The notes beneath the pieces are model-generated. The model made no database searches and was not told the DNA's origin. It saw only the letters and a program-made list of their open reading frames with translations. A stretch of DNA of 14,110 nucleotides from a bacterium (GTDB lineage Bacteria > Bacteroidota > Ignavibacteria > Kapaibacteriales > UBA961): positions 4,016 through 18,125 of the forward strand of contig JALHLL010000043.1 in NCBI GenBank assembly GCA_022844575.1, written 5' to 3'. Shown here piece after piece: positions 1 to 6,818 of the stretch (positions are counted from its first letter, which is position 1; each line of letters starts with the position of its first letter). The position numbers and the translations under genes are program-made.

Positions 1-825
1 TTCGGTATTAATGAACTAATGTCTTCCATCAATGCCCGATTGCTTAAAAAGCAGGGATCCAATAAAGAATTGGAAGATATTCGCCAGAATTTATCGAAAA
101 GTATTCCGCATGAATTTATAACGCCGCTTAACTCCGTTCTCGGTTTTTGTCAGTTGATACTTTGGACTTTGGAAGAAGGTGAACAAATACCTCCGCAGGA
201 ATTGGAGGAGTATGTACGTCAGATTCAAGAAGGCGGCAAACGACTTTTGCACCTTACGCAAAACTATATTCTTCATGCGGAGTTGAATGTATTAGCTTCC
301 AAACCGGAATCAGAACGTTTCGGGAAAAATGAGGAAATGATCGTTTCAGATTCGCTTTTTGGAGGATTTCTCCATACGGTTCAGCTTTTTAAGGACAGAC
401 AAGATGATTTTATACTCGATATAGAATCGGCTTCCATACCAATCGCCGAAACCCATTTGCGAATATTAATTACCGAACTTGCAAGTAATGCAATGAAATT
501 TTCCACATATAATACTCCAGTATATATAAAAGGGAAATTTGATTCTTTGGATAAGGTATATGTTCTGACCTTTAGCGATGAAGGGCGCGGAATGACAGAA
601 AGCCAAATAAAAAGAATAGGTGCATTTATGCAATTTGACCGTGGCAAGTATGAACAACAAGGTGCTGGGCTCGGACTTATAATATGTAGGCAAATAGTGG
701 AGTTGCGTGGAGGCACATTGAAAATAGAAAGCCAACCCGATTACGGTACAAAAATCACCGTTATTTTTCCTTCGGCAATTTCGCAGAAAAGAGTTATTGA
801 CGCTTCTCAAAACAAGTCATTCTGA
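1..825 (+). CDS. Sensor histidine kinase, C-terminal part (probably response-regulator/histidine-kinase hybrid), 5' truncated
   Basis: The reading frame is open to the left edge, so the gene starts outside the window; an internal ATG at 19 is available but unlikely to be the true start. Numbering from that Met, the HisKA phospho-acceptor is His31 in the H-box IPHEFITPLNSVLGF. The ATPase domain follows with an N-box (ELASNAMKF, about 151-159), G1 (DEGRGM), and a G2 lid (GAGLGL) before an ICRQIVELRGG helix. This is a complete dimerisation and ATP-binding module of a two-component kinase. The residues before the coiled linker (FGINELMSSINARLLKK) resemble the last helix of a receiver domain, where 'KPF..xELxxxIxARL' is usual, so I infer a REC-HisKA-HATPase architecture without a membrane sensor. 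The partner regulator is not visible. The last codons and the stop lie inside a palindromic repeat (816-879). The kinase call is sure; the receiver is inference. Confidence 0.9.
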   Translation, partial: FGINELMSSINARLLKKQGSNKELEDIRQNLSKSIPHEFITPLNSVLGFCQLILWTLEEGEQIPPQELEEYVRQIQEGGKRLLHLTQNYILHAELNVLASKPESERFGKNEEMIVSDSLFGGFLHTVQLFKDRQDDFILDIESASIPIAETHLRILITELASNAMKFSTYNTPVYIKGKFDSLDKVYVLTFSDEGRGMTESQIKRIGAFMQFDRGKYEQQGAGLGLIICRQIVELRGGTLKIESQPDYGTKITVIFPSAISQKRVIDASQNKSF

Positions 826-879
826 ACATAGTGAAGAATCTATTTATGCGTACAGATTATTCGCTACACTCTGAATGAC
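816..879. repeat. REP-like imperfect palindrome overlapping the 3' end of the kinase gene
   Basis: Two 26-nt arms, 816-841 (begins GTCATTCTGAAC) and 854-879 (ends CTCTGAATGAC), are inverted copies matching at about 20 of 26 positions, with a 12-nt spacer. The GTCATTCTGA...GTGAAGAATCT arm resembles the dispersed 'GTCATTCTGAGCGAAGTGAAGAATCT' element that I recall from many Bacteroidota/Chlorobiota genomes. The kinase stop codon TGA (823-825) is part of the left arm. The hairpin could also end transcription or protect the mRNA, but it has no clear T-run. Confidence 0.7.
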
Positions 880-890
880 TGGAAATACTC

Positions 891-929
891 ACCACCCCGT
901 CACTTCGTGACACCCCTCCAAAGGATGGG
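891..929 (-). repeat. Second REP-like element with GTCAC/GTGAC hairpin
   Basis: Read on the minus strand it runs CCCATCCTTTGGAGGGGT, then a GTCAC-GAA-GTGAC hairpin, then GGGGTGGT. This layout, a 'CTTTGGAGGGGT' block, a small variable hairpin and 'GGGGTGGT', matches a dispersed intergenic repeat I recall from Bacteroidota-type genomes. It is a different family from the palindrome just upstream. Only one copy is in this window, so repeat status rests on recall. Confidence 0.5.
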
Positions 930-958
930 AATTTTTCGGATTTTATTTCAATAAAACC

Positions 959-1034
959 GTGTCATCCTGAGCGAAGTGAGGGTAACGCACTCCAATGAGA
1001 ATTTTGTACCGATTGCTCCACTCAAGCTGTAATT
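959..1034. repeat. Possible third REP-like palindrome (tentative)
   Basis: The left part, GTCATCCTGAGCGAAGTGAG (961-980), is a close relative of the 816-841 arm. The region up to about 1034 contains a degraded inverted counterpart (on the minus strand CTTGAGTGGAGCAATCGG), so this may be a decayed palindrome of the same family. The left arm is convincing; the right arm is weak. Confidence 0.4.
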
Positions 1035-1039
1035 GGGTT

Positions 1040-2203
1040 TTAGCTAACTTTACTTTGCCGACTCATTCTCAGTTTTTGGTTGATAGGTTCTGAAAAGTAT
1101 ATAAACACAACCCTTCCTAATCCATACGATAAAAGAATACTTACGAGAAACATAAAAGGAATATACGATTGAGGTAATTCCATCTGTTTGTACATAAGTG
1201 AAAGGCTTATTATCACAAACATATGTGTAAGATAAATCTCATAGCTATACATTCCCATATCTGTCAGTGGTCGGAAGATCTGTAACTTTTTCGAATTTCC
1301 CAATGTATTATAATGCATCCACATAATAGTCAATCCAACACCCAACGATAATAACGTTATATTCAACCCCAAGTCTGCCAATCCCAAATCGCGCAATAGG
1401 AATCTGAAAAAAATATTTATCACTATTAGGATAGCACCGGAAATTCCCATAATAGTCAGCTTTGTTTTCGAAAAAGTATAATAATGCACCAAAACAGCCA
1501 CAGCACAGCCGATTGCTATACTATCTATATAATTAAAACTACTTTTCATTCCTAACTCTGTATCAGAAAAAAGATACACTCTGCAGAAAGGGCTAATCAA
1601 CAGAATGAGTGAAAAAAGCGATATTAAAATCTCTTTTCTTTTAAACAAAAGGCAAACCAACGGAAAAAGAATATAGTATGTTTCTTCTATGGAAATAGTC
1701 CAAAGTACATCCCAATTTGCAGGAAGATATCCCACCGATATCTCCAGCCAATTCATATGAAAGGTTAAAGCAGCAAATAGTGCTCTCATCAATGATGTTT
1801 GTTCTTTATTGATCGTAAATCCTTGTACTTGAAATATATCGAGTACTACCAAAACAGACAATAAAGCAATGAGGGGAGGTAATATTCTTGATAAACGAAA
1901 CCAATAAAATTGCTTCAGATTTATTTTATCGAGTGCTTTGTATCGCTTCAGTATCGTATAGGTTATCAGATAACCCGAAAGAGTAAAAAAAATCACGACC
2001 CCCTGATTCCCACTCCAGAATAAAGCACCGAATAATTTCTTGGGTAAAAGTTCAGCTATGAATGTTTTGCTTAGCTTAAAATGTATATTAAAATGTAACA
2101 GTATAACAAGAAGAATACTTACACCTCTTAATAAATCTATACCTTGATTCCGAAGCATTCCAACCATAAACCCTCTTTCTGTTTTTAGCAACAAATTATA
2201 CAT
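1040..2203 (-). CDS. Acyltransferase family 3 integral membrane protein (OafA/YrhL-like)
   Basis: Members of the acyltransferase-3 family (PF01757) move acetyl or other acyl groups onto cell-surface sugars, lipopolysaccharide or exopolysaccharide. The N-terminus has the family signature GIDLLRGVSILLVILLHF with the conserved His37, followed by FFTLSGYLIT (72-81), the FRLSRILPP motif (102-110) and NWDVLWTISIEETYYILFPL in the middle. The remainder is a series of hydrophobic segments consistent with about ten membrane helices. The 387-aa length is typical. The start is uncertain: the Met codon at 2165-2167 (residue 13) follows a purine-rich GAAAGAGGG and would leave the short N-terminus usual in the family, so 1040-2167 may be the true extent. 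It stands alone, separated from the upstream transketolase operon by a terminator, with REP-like elements beyond its stop. Substrate cannot be told. Confidence 0.88.
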   Translation of the reverse strand: MYNLLLKTERGFMVGMLRNQGIDLLRGVSILLVILLHFNIHFKLSKTFIAELLPKKLFGALFWSGNQGVVIFFTLSGYLITYTILKRYKALDKINLKQFYWFRLSRILPPLIALLSVLVVLDIFQVQGFTINKEQTSLMRALFAALTFHMNWLEISVGYLPANWDVLWTISIEETYYILFPLVCLLFKRKEILISLFSLILLISPFCRVYLFSDTELGMKSSFNYIDSIAIGCAVAVLVHYYTFSKTKLTIMGISGAILIVINIFFRFLLRDLGLADLGLNITLLSLGVGLTIMWMHYNTLGNSKKLQIFRPLTDMGMYSYEIYLTHMFVIISLSLMYKQMELPQSYIPFMFLVSILLSYGLGRVVFIYFSEPINQKLRMSRQSKVS

Positions 2204-2323
2204 TGATTATTCAAATATACCGAGTTCACATCTAAGATATCCGGTTGTGATAGTAACCCCTGATATACACTCTTTGACCAAATATAATTTATTTAAGATA
2301 TTCTTTTTGCAAACTACCTATAT

Positions 2324-2368
2324 AAAAAAAATCCCCTGCCACATAATGCAACAGAGGATTTTTTTTTT
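2324..2368 (-). terminator. Rho-independent terminator after the transketolase operon
   Basis: ATCCCCTG (2331-2338) pairs with CAGAGGAT (2352-2359) with one mismatch, across a 13-nt loop. A run of A on the left (2324-2330) and of T on the right (2359-2368) means the hairpin ends in a U-tract in either direction. It begins about 20 bp beyond the stop of the transketolase C-terminal gene and insulates that operon from the acyltransferase gene starting at 2203. Confidence 0.75.
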
Positions 2369-2389
2369 GACAGTATTTTGTACTATCTA

Positions 2390-3397
2390 TTATTCTGCAT
2401 ACTGAGCAACGTCTTTTACACGACGTATTCCGCTACTTCCTTTATCGCGGCGTTCAATTGCCACTAATGCGGATGCATAAATTTCTTTCCATGTCAAACC
2501 GAATTTCACCATCAATTCTTCGGGTTCACCGCTTCCGCCAAAGCTATCGCGTACACCTACAAACTCAATCGGCACCGGAGCATTTTTTGCAGTTACTTCA
2601 GCAACTGCACCACCCAATGCCCCATGAACTTGATGCTCCTCCGCCGTAACAATAGCACCGCATTCTCTTGCTGCATTTACTACAGTTTCAACATCAAACG
2701 GTTTAACGGATGGGCAGTTAATTACTCTCGCTTTTATTCCTTTTTTTGCCAATTCATCAGCCGCAAGCATGCTTTCCCATACCAAAGCACCATTTGCAAT
2801 TAAAGCAATATCATTTCCTTCGCGGAAAACCTGTGCTTTACCTATTTCAAACGGTGTATTATCGTTGGTGAATAATGGCACCGGCGAACGACCGAAGCGT
2901 ATATACGCAGGGCCCACCATTTCGCCCATGGCTATTGTTGCTTTTTTCGCTTCATTATAATCGCATGGTACAAGCATGGTCATATGTGGTAATGTACGCA
3001 AAAAGGCAACTTCCTCAAGTACTTGGTGTGTTGCTCCGTCGGGACCTACGGAAATTCCCGCATGACCGCCGCCTATTTTTACATTTGCTTCATTATAGCA
3101 AACCGAAATACGTAATTGGTCGGCATTGCGCAATGCACAAAATGCTCCGTAGCTTGCAAAAAACGGTATCTTACCACTCAAAGCCAATCCCGCAGCAATC
3201 GTTGTAGCGTTTTGTTCCGCTATACCAATCGAAAAGAATCTATCTGGAAATTTATCCTTAAATAGTGATGTCATTACCGAACCGGTAATATCGCCACCCA
3301 GAACAACCACATTATCATGTCGTTCACCAAGTACTACCAATCCTTCGCCAAATCCGTGACGTGTGGGTTTTGAACCGTGTAGTGTTAATTCTTGCAT
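2390..3397 (-). CDS. Transketolase, C-terminal subunit (pyrimidine-binding and C-terminal domains)
   Basis: This is the second half of a split transketolase, the thiamine-diphosphate enzyme that moves two-carbon ketol units between sugar phosphates in the non-oxidative pentose phosphate pathway. The pyrimidine-binding domain covers roughly residues 10-175, with the catalytic Glu61 in FSIGIAEQNATTIAAGLA and the active-site loop GPDGATHQVLEE (118-129, His124). The transketolase C-terminal domain follows (about 185-315). At 335 aa it lacks the cofactor-diphosphate domain, which is encoded by the gene at 4072-4944. The ATG at 3397 has an AGGA ribosome-binding site 7 nt upstream (3405-3408). It is the last gene of the minus-strand operon, 24 bp behind the lipoprotein gene and followed by a terminator. 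The 1-deoxyxylulose-5-phosphate synthase C-terminus is related, but the split layout and partner gene favour transketolase. Confidence 0.93.
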   Translation of the reverse strand: MQELTLHGSKPTRHGFGEGLVVLGERHDNVVVLGGDITGSVMTSLFKDKFPDRFFSIGIAEQNATTIAAGLALSGKIPFFASYGAFCALRNADQLRISVCYNEANVKIGGGHAGISVGPDGATHQVLEEVAFLRTLPHMTMLVPCDYNEAKKATIAMGEMVGPAYIRFGRSPVPLFTNDNTPFEIGKAQVFREGNDIALIANGALVWESMLAADELAKKGIKARVINCPSVKPFDVETVVNAARECGAIVTAEEHQVHGALGGAVAEVTAKNAPVPIEFVGVRDSFGGSGEPEELMVKFGLTWKEIYASALVAIERRDKGSSGIRRVKDVAQYAE

Positions 3398-3421
3398 GTA
3401 ATTTTCCTGTTATATTTTATA

Positions 3422-4045
3422 TTATTTTTTTTGTGCTAATGTTTCCAATGTCTGCAAATCGAGCATTTCCACCACTTTTGTCGGGAGCCCGAAATTCTGC
3501 GTGTATTTTAGAATTTCTATATCAATTCCTATTCGTTCGGAAAGTGCCATACGAATAACAGCCGTTTTTTCCAGCATATTTACTGCCTGAAATCCTTTGG
3601 CATTACCTATTGATATATTCGTTATTTCCATACCTACTTCAGAGTATGGTATTTCATATCGTTCACGTGTAGTTTTATAATGATCGGCATAATCCGTTAT
3701 TGCAATTCTTGCCGTTACTCCATCGGTGTATAGTACTTCAATATCCGCTCTTGTTTCCAAACCGTATTCGGTTTCGGTTTTTCCTGTGGTGGGGGTCATT
3801 ATTTTTGCACCGCCTACAATCTTAGGCATACACTTTAATAAATCCTTTCCCGATACCGGTGGAAATTTGTCCTTAATAATCGAATCGGTTGTTTTTTGCT
3901 CTGCATTTTGCTGAACAACCGTTGTCGTATTGTTATTATTATACTCTATTGTCGGTTTATCATGCGGTTGCTCTTGTTCCGAACAAGCCGAAAAAGCATA
4001 TAAAAACAATGGTATAAAAAGTAATGTAAGCCAACGAATTATCAT
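3422..4045 (-). CDS. Putative lipoprotein of unknown function
   Basis: I do not recognise a family. The N-terminus (Arg4, hydrophobic stretch 5-18, then FSAC with Cys21) is a lipoprotein signal peptide, with Phe at the -3 position of the lipobox. An Asn/Thr/Gln-rich linker (about 35-56) follows, as expected for a tether to a membrane. Residues 60-207 look like a compact globular domain with alternating beta-like and charged stretches (for example VLYTDGVTARIAITDYADHY near 105-124) and no cysteine pair or recognisable catalytic motif. The product should sit on a membrane facing the periplasm. It is oddly placed between the two halves of transketolase, with gaps of 26 and 24 bp, so it must be co-transcribed with them. 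Co-transcription does not establish a joint function. Confidence 0.8.
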   Translation of the reverse strand: MIIRWLTLLFIPLFLYAFSACSEQEQPHDKPTIEYNNNNTTTVVQQNAEQKTTDSIIKDKFPPVSGKDLLKCMPKIVGGAKIMTPTTGKTETEYGLETRADIEVLYTDGVTARIAITDYADHYKTTRERYEIPYSEVGMEITNISIGNAKGFQAVNMLEKTAVIRMALSERIGIDIEILKYTQNFGLPTKVVEMLDLQTLETLAQKK

Positions 4046-4071
4046 TCTACAATTTTCCCGATAAAAAATAC

Positions 4072-4944
4072 TTATACTAATTCTGCCAAAGCTTTTTCCG
4101 CTTGTTCAACGGAAGGCGGAACACCATGCCATTTATAATTATCGTTCATGAACGATACACCGTGACCCATATATGTTTTAGCAATGATTGCCGTCGGTTT
4201 TCCCGTATTGTTTTTTTGATTTTCTAAAAATCTATCAAAGGCGGACATTAATTCCGTAAAATTATGTCCATCCACAACAATCGTATCAAAACCGAATGAA
4301 CGACATTTTTCATCTATCGGATATACATCTAAAACTTCTTTAATTCTTCCGTCAATCTGGCAATCATTATTATCAATTATCCAACAGAAATTATCCAATT
4401 TAAAATGTGAGGCAGCCATTGCCGCTTCCCATACGCTTCCTTCTTGCAATTCTCCATCACCCGTAAGCGAAAAAACTCTTCTGTCATTTTTATCAAGAAG
4501 CTTATCACTCATTGCCATACCCACAGCAATTGAAATTCCTTGTCCGAGCGAACCCGAAGATGTTTCAATTCCGGGTAATCCCATATCACGACCCGGATGC
4601 CCTTGCAAACGTGTATTGTATTTTCTTAATGTAGCTAATTCAGCTTTAGGAAAACATCCTGCATTGGCTAGGGTGGCATATAAAACGGGACACATATGTC
4701 CGGCACTTAATACAAATCTGTCTCTGCCTTCCCAAGTCATATCTTCCGGTTTATAGCGCATATATCCGCCAAAATACATTGTAGCGAAAATATCGGATGA
4801 GCCGAGAGGCCCGCCACTATGCCCGCTTTGTGCAAGCACGAGCGATTTAATAATATCGCGGCGTATATGCAATGCGACTTCGGCTAACTCTTCAGCCGAT
4901 TGTCTTTTATTAGGAAATACCTTTTGTTCAAATTCTACATTCAT
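4072..4944 (-). CDS. Transketolase, N-terminal subunit (thiamine diphosphate-binding)
   Basis: This is the first half of the split transketolase and carries the diphosphate-binding domain. Visible motifs are GHSGGPLGSSDI (41-52), the SAGHMCPVLYA segment (80-90, His83), QGHPGRD (114-120), SGSLGQG (130-136), and the thiamine-diphosphate/metal motif GDGELQEGS (162-170) ending in DNN at 191-193. The 290-aa length is as expected for stand-alone N-terminal subunits. It needs the product of 2390-3397 for a complete active site, since the catalytic Glu is on the other polypeptide. It lies 33 bp downstream of the oligoendopeptidase gene in the same operon. No clear Shine-Dalgarno precedes the ATG at 4944. 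Sugar-phosphate exchange in the cytoplasm is the expected role. Confidence 0.94.
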   Translation of the reverse strand: MNVEFEQKVFPNKRQSAEELAEVALHIRRDIIKSLVLAQSGHSGGPLGSSDIFATMYFGGYMRYKPEDMTWEGRDRFVLSAGHMCPVLYATLANAGCFPKAELATLRKYNTRLQGHPGRDMGLPGIETSSGSLGQGISIAVGMAMSDKLLDKNDRRVFSLTGDGELQEGSVWEAAMAASHFKLDNFCWIIDNNDCQIDGRIKEVLDVYPIDEKCRSFGFDTIVVDGHNFTELMSAFDRFLENQKNNTGKPTAIIAKTYMGHGVSFMNDNYKWHGVPPSVEQAEKALAELV

Positions 4945-4977
4945 GGTTTTTATCGGATAAATATGGTTTATAAAATC

Positions 4978-6708
4978 TTATTGTTCTTCATTATTCCAGT
5001 CATCGCGCCATGCGGAAAGCCATTCTTGCGCTTCCGCAGTGAGCGTTTCAAGTGATTTCTCATCAAATGGAGAAATTAAATTACCTGTTTTTACTATATT
5101 CAAAAATGTTTGGCTTCCACCCACACGACAAATTGCTATATAGTCTTTAATTGCCGTATCCCAATCTTTGCGTGAGCGTGCCCAAAATTGTAAAGCACAT
5201 GTTTGTGCAAGTACATAGTCAATATAATAAAACGGCATACCGAATATATGTTTCTGAAATTGCCACATCGTTCCTTTTTCCATGTACGGCATATCTAGAT
5301 ATGCTCTCCAGGGCAAATACTTTTTCTCCAATTCGCTCCACTTATCATTTCTCTGCTGTGGCGTTGCCTCTACATTTTCAAATACCCAATGCTGAAATTC
5401 ATCAACAGCACAACCATAAGCCATAAACATCAACGATTTTACCAAGTGATAGTAGTAAAATCTGTTTGTTTGTTTTTCAAAAAATTTATCCATCCATTTC
5501 CATGTCAAGTATTCCATCCCCATAGAGTGGATTTCACATGCTTCTAGGGTAGGGAAGTAGTATTCGGGTGTCGTATGATGTCTGCTTTCCCATACTTGGA
5601 ATGCATGCCCGGCTTCGTGAGTTAGTACTTCCACATCATGTGTAGTGCCATTAAAGTTCGAGAAGATAAAAGGCACACCATAACGCGGAAAGTTTGTGCA
5701 GTATCCGCCAACGGTTTTATTTGGTCTCGTTACCAAATCCATCAAATCTCTGTCTATCATCATACGGAAAAACACATCCGTTTCAGGGGAGAGCTCCGCA
5801 TACATTTCTTTCGCTCTTTCTACAATCCAATCAGGGCTGCCTTGTGCTGTTGGGTTTCCTTCGGGAAACATGAGCGATTCATCATGAAAATAGAGTTTTT
5901 CCACCCCGAGACGTTTGCGTTGGTCTTCATACAATTCCGTAAGGAAAGGCACGAGTTTAGTATATATGGTATTGCGGAAATGTTCCACTTCTTTTGCAGT
6001 ATATTCGCTTCTTCCCAATTCGATATATCGCATAGCGGTATAGTTCTCATAACCGAGAGTAAGTGCCGTTTTATGGCGAAGCTTTACCAATTTATCGTAA
6101 ATCTCATCTATCTTTTCTCCATTCTTTTCCAAATAAGCGTATTTAGCTTGTTGGGCTTTTAGTCGAACAGAACGATCGGTACTTGTCAATAGCTTTCCAA
6201 GCGACGAAAGATTATGGATCACACCTTCGAACTCTATTTCGGCTGATGCAATTATTTCTTCATACTCTTTTACTAAATGAGCTTGTTCTACCAGGAAAGG
6301 TTTTATTTCGGCGTTAAATGTGTTCATTGAGTCTTTCAAGCGGATTATCAACACATCGCCCCACTCTTTTTCAATTTCACTTCTGAACGGCGAATCAATT
6401 ATTTTTTTGACAAAATTGTTTTTTAACTCCGAAATGGTTGGGTAAATTTCATCAAGGTAATCTTTTTCATTCTTTACCCATTCATCCTTTACATTTTTAC
6501 TAAATTTAGTACTTATTAATGCTGAGTTTGTTTTATAATCAATACGTAAATCATTCCATTCTTTTAAAACATGTACAGCTTCTTCACCGGAAGTAGCACT
6601 ATCAAATTTTTTGTGAAGTTCCTCATATCGCGTGGTAAATTCCGATAAGGTAGGACGTGCATACGCGAATTCACCGTATTTTAAGGCATGACCATTGGTT
6701 TGTGACAT
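4978..6708 (-). CDS. Oligoendopeptidase F-like metallopeptidase, M3 family
   Basis: This is a cytoplasmic zinc endopeptidase of peptidase family M3 that cleaves short peptides. The zinc motif is HEAGH (His364, Glu365, His368), followed by the EACEIHSMGMEY segment whose Glu392 aligns with the third zinc ligand of M3 enzymes. A long helical N-terminal half (about 20-340) precedes the catalytic domain, as in PepF/M3B members. No signal peptide is present. The 576 aa match family length. It is the first gene of the minus-strand operon with the split transketolase and the lipoprotein; the divergent K+ channel gene starts 110 bp away. No obvious functional link to transketolase is known to me. The exact subfamily substrate preference cannot be read from sequence. 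Confidence 0.93.
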   Translation of the reverse strand: MSQTNGHALKYGEFAYARPTLSEFTTRYEELHKKFDSATSGEEAVHVLKEWNDLRIDYKTNSALISTKFSKNVKDEWVKNEKDYLDEIYPTISELKNNFVKKIIDSPFRSEIEKEWGDVLIIRLKDSMNTFNAEIKPFLVEQAHLVKEYEEIIASAEIEFEGVIHNLSSLGKLLTSTDRSVRLKAQQAKYAYLEKNGEKIDEIYDKLVKLRHKTALTLGYENYTAMRYIELGRSEYTAKEVEHFRNTIYTKLVPFLTELYEDQRKRLGVEKLYFHDESLMFPEGNPTAQGSPDWIVERAKEMYAELSPETDVFFRMMIDRDLMDLVTRPNKTVGGYCTNFPRYGVPFIFSNFNGTTHDVEVLTHEAGHAFQVWESRHHTTPEYYFPTLEACEIHSMGMEYLTWKWMDKFFEKQTNRFYYYHLVKSLMFMAYGCAVDEFQHWVFENVEATPQQRNDKWSELEKKYLPWRAYLDMPYMEKGTMWQFQKHIFGMPFYYIDYVLAQTCALQFWARSRKDWDTAIKDYIAICRVGGSQTFLNIVKTGNLISPFDEKSLETLTAEAQEWLSAWRDDWNNEEQ

Positions 6709-6818
6709 AGAGTGTATTACAGTTTAAGTTGTACAAAGTTTACAAATTTAGCAATTTAGAAAGCGTCGGGACGTTACAGTGCTGTTCAAATTGGTAGAAT
6801 ATTTTTTTTTCGTTCTCT
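6709..6818. promoter_or_regulatory. Divergent promoter region between oligoendopeptidase and K+ channel genes
   Basis: These 110 bp separate two genes transcribed away from each other, so both promoters are expected here. On the minus strand there is a TAAATTTG, which fits the TAnnTTTG -7 element of Bacteroidota, but I see no convincing -33 partner at the right spacing. On the plus strand there is only an AT-rich stretch with a T-run just before the ATG. Location by gene layout is good; individual elements are unproven. Confidence 0.35.

Noticed and set aside
1040..2203. Acyltransferase gene as a horizontally acquired island flanked by repeats
   Set aside because: REP-like elements occur only on one side, base composition by eye matches the neighbours, and there is no integrase, tRNA or direct repeat to mark an island.
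2390..3397. 1-deoxy-D-xylulose-5-phosphate synthase fragment
   Set aside because: The C-terminal domains are related, but the partner gene carries transketolase N-terminal motifs (QGHPGRD, GDGELQEGS), and both halves are complete for a split transketolase.
5638..6162. Long open frame on the plus strand opposite the oligoendopeptidase
   Set aside because: It lies wholly inside the antisense of a clear M3 peptidase gene, has no recognisable motif and no plausible start signal.
6709..6818. Specific -33/-7 promoter for the oligoendopeptidase operon
   Set aside because: A TAnnTTTG match exists on the minus strand, but no TTG-type partner at the expected distance is convincing in such AT-rich DNA, so only the region, not a site, is annotated.
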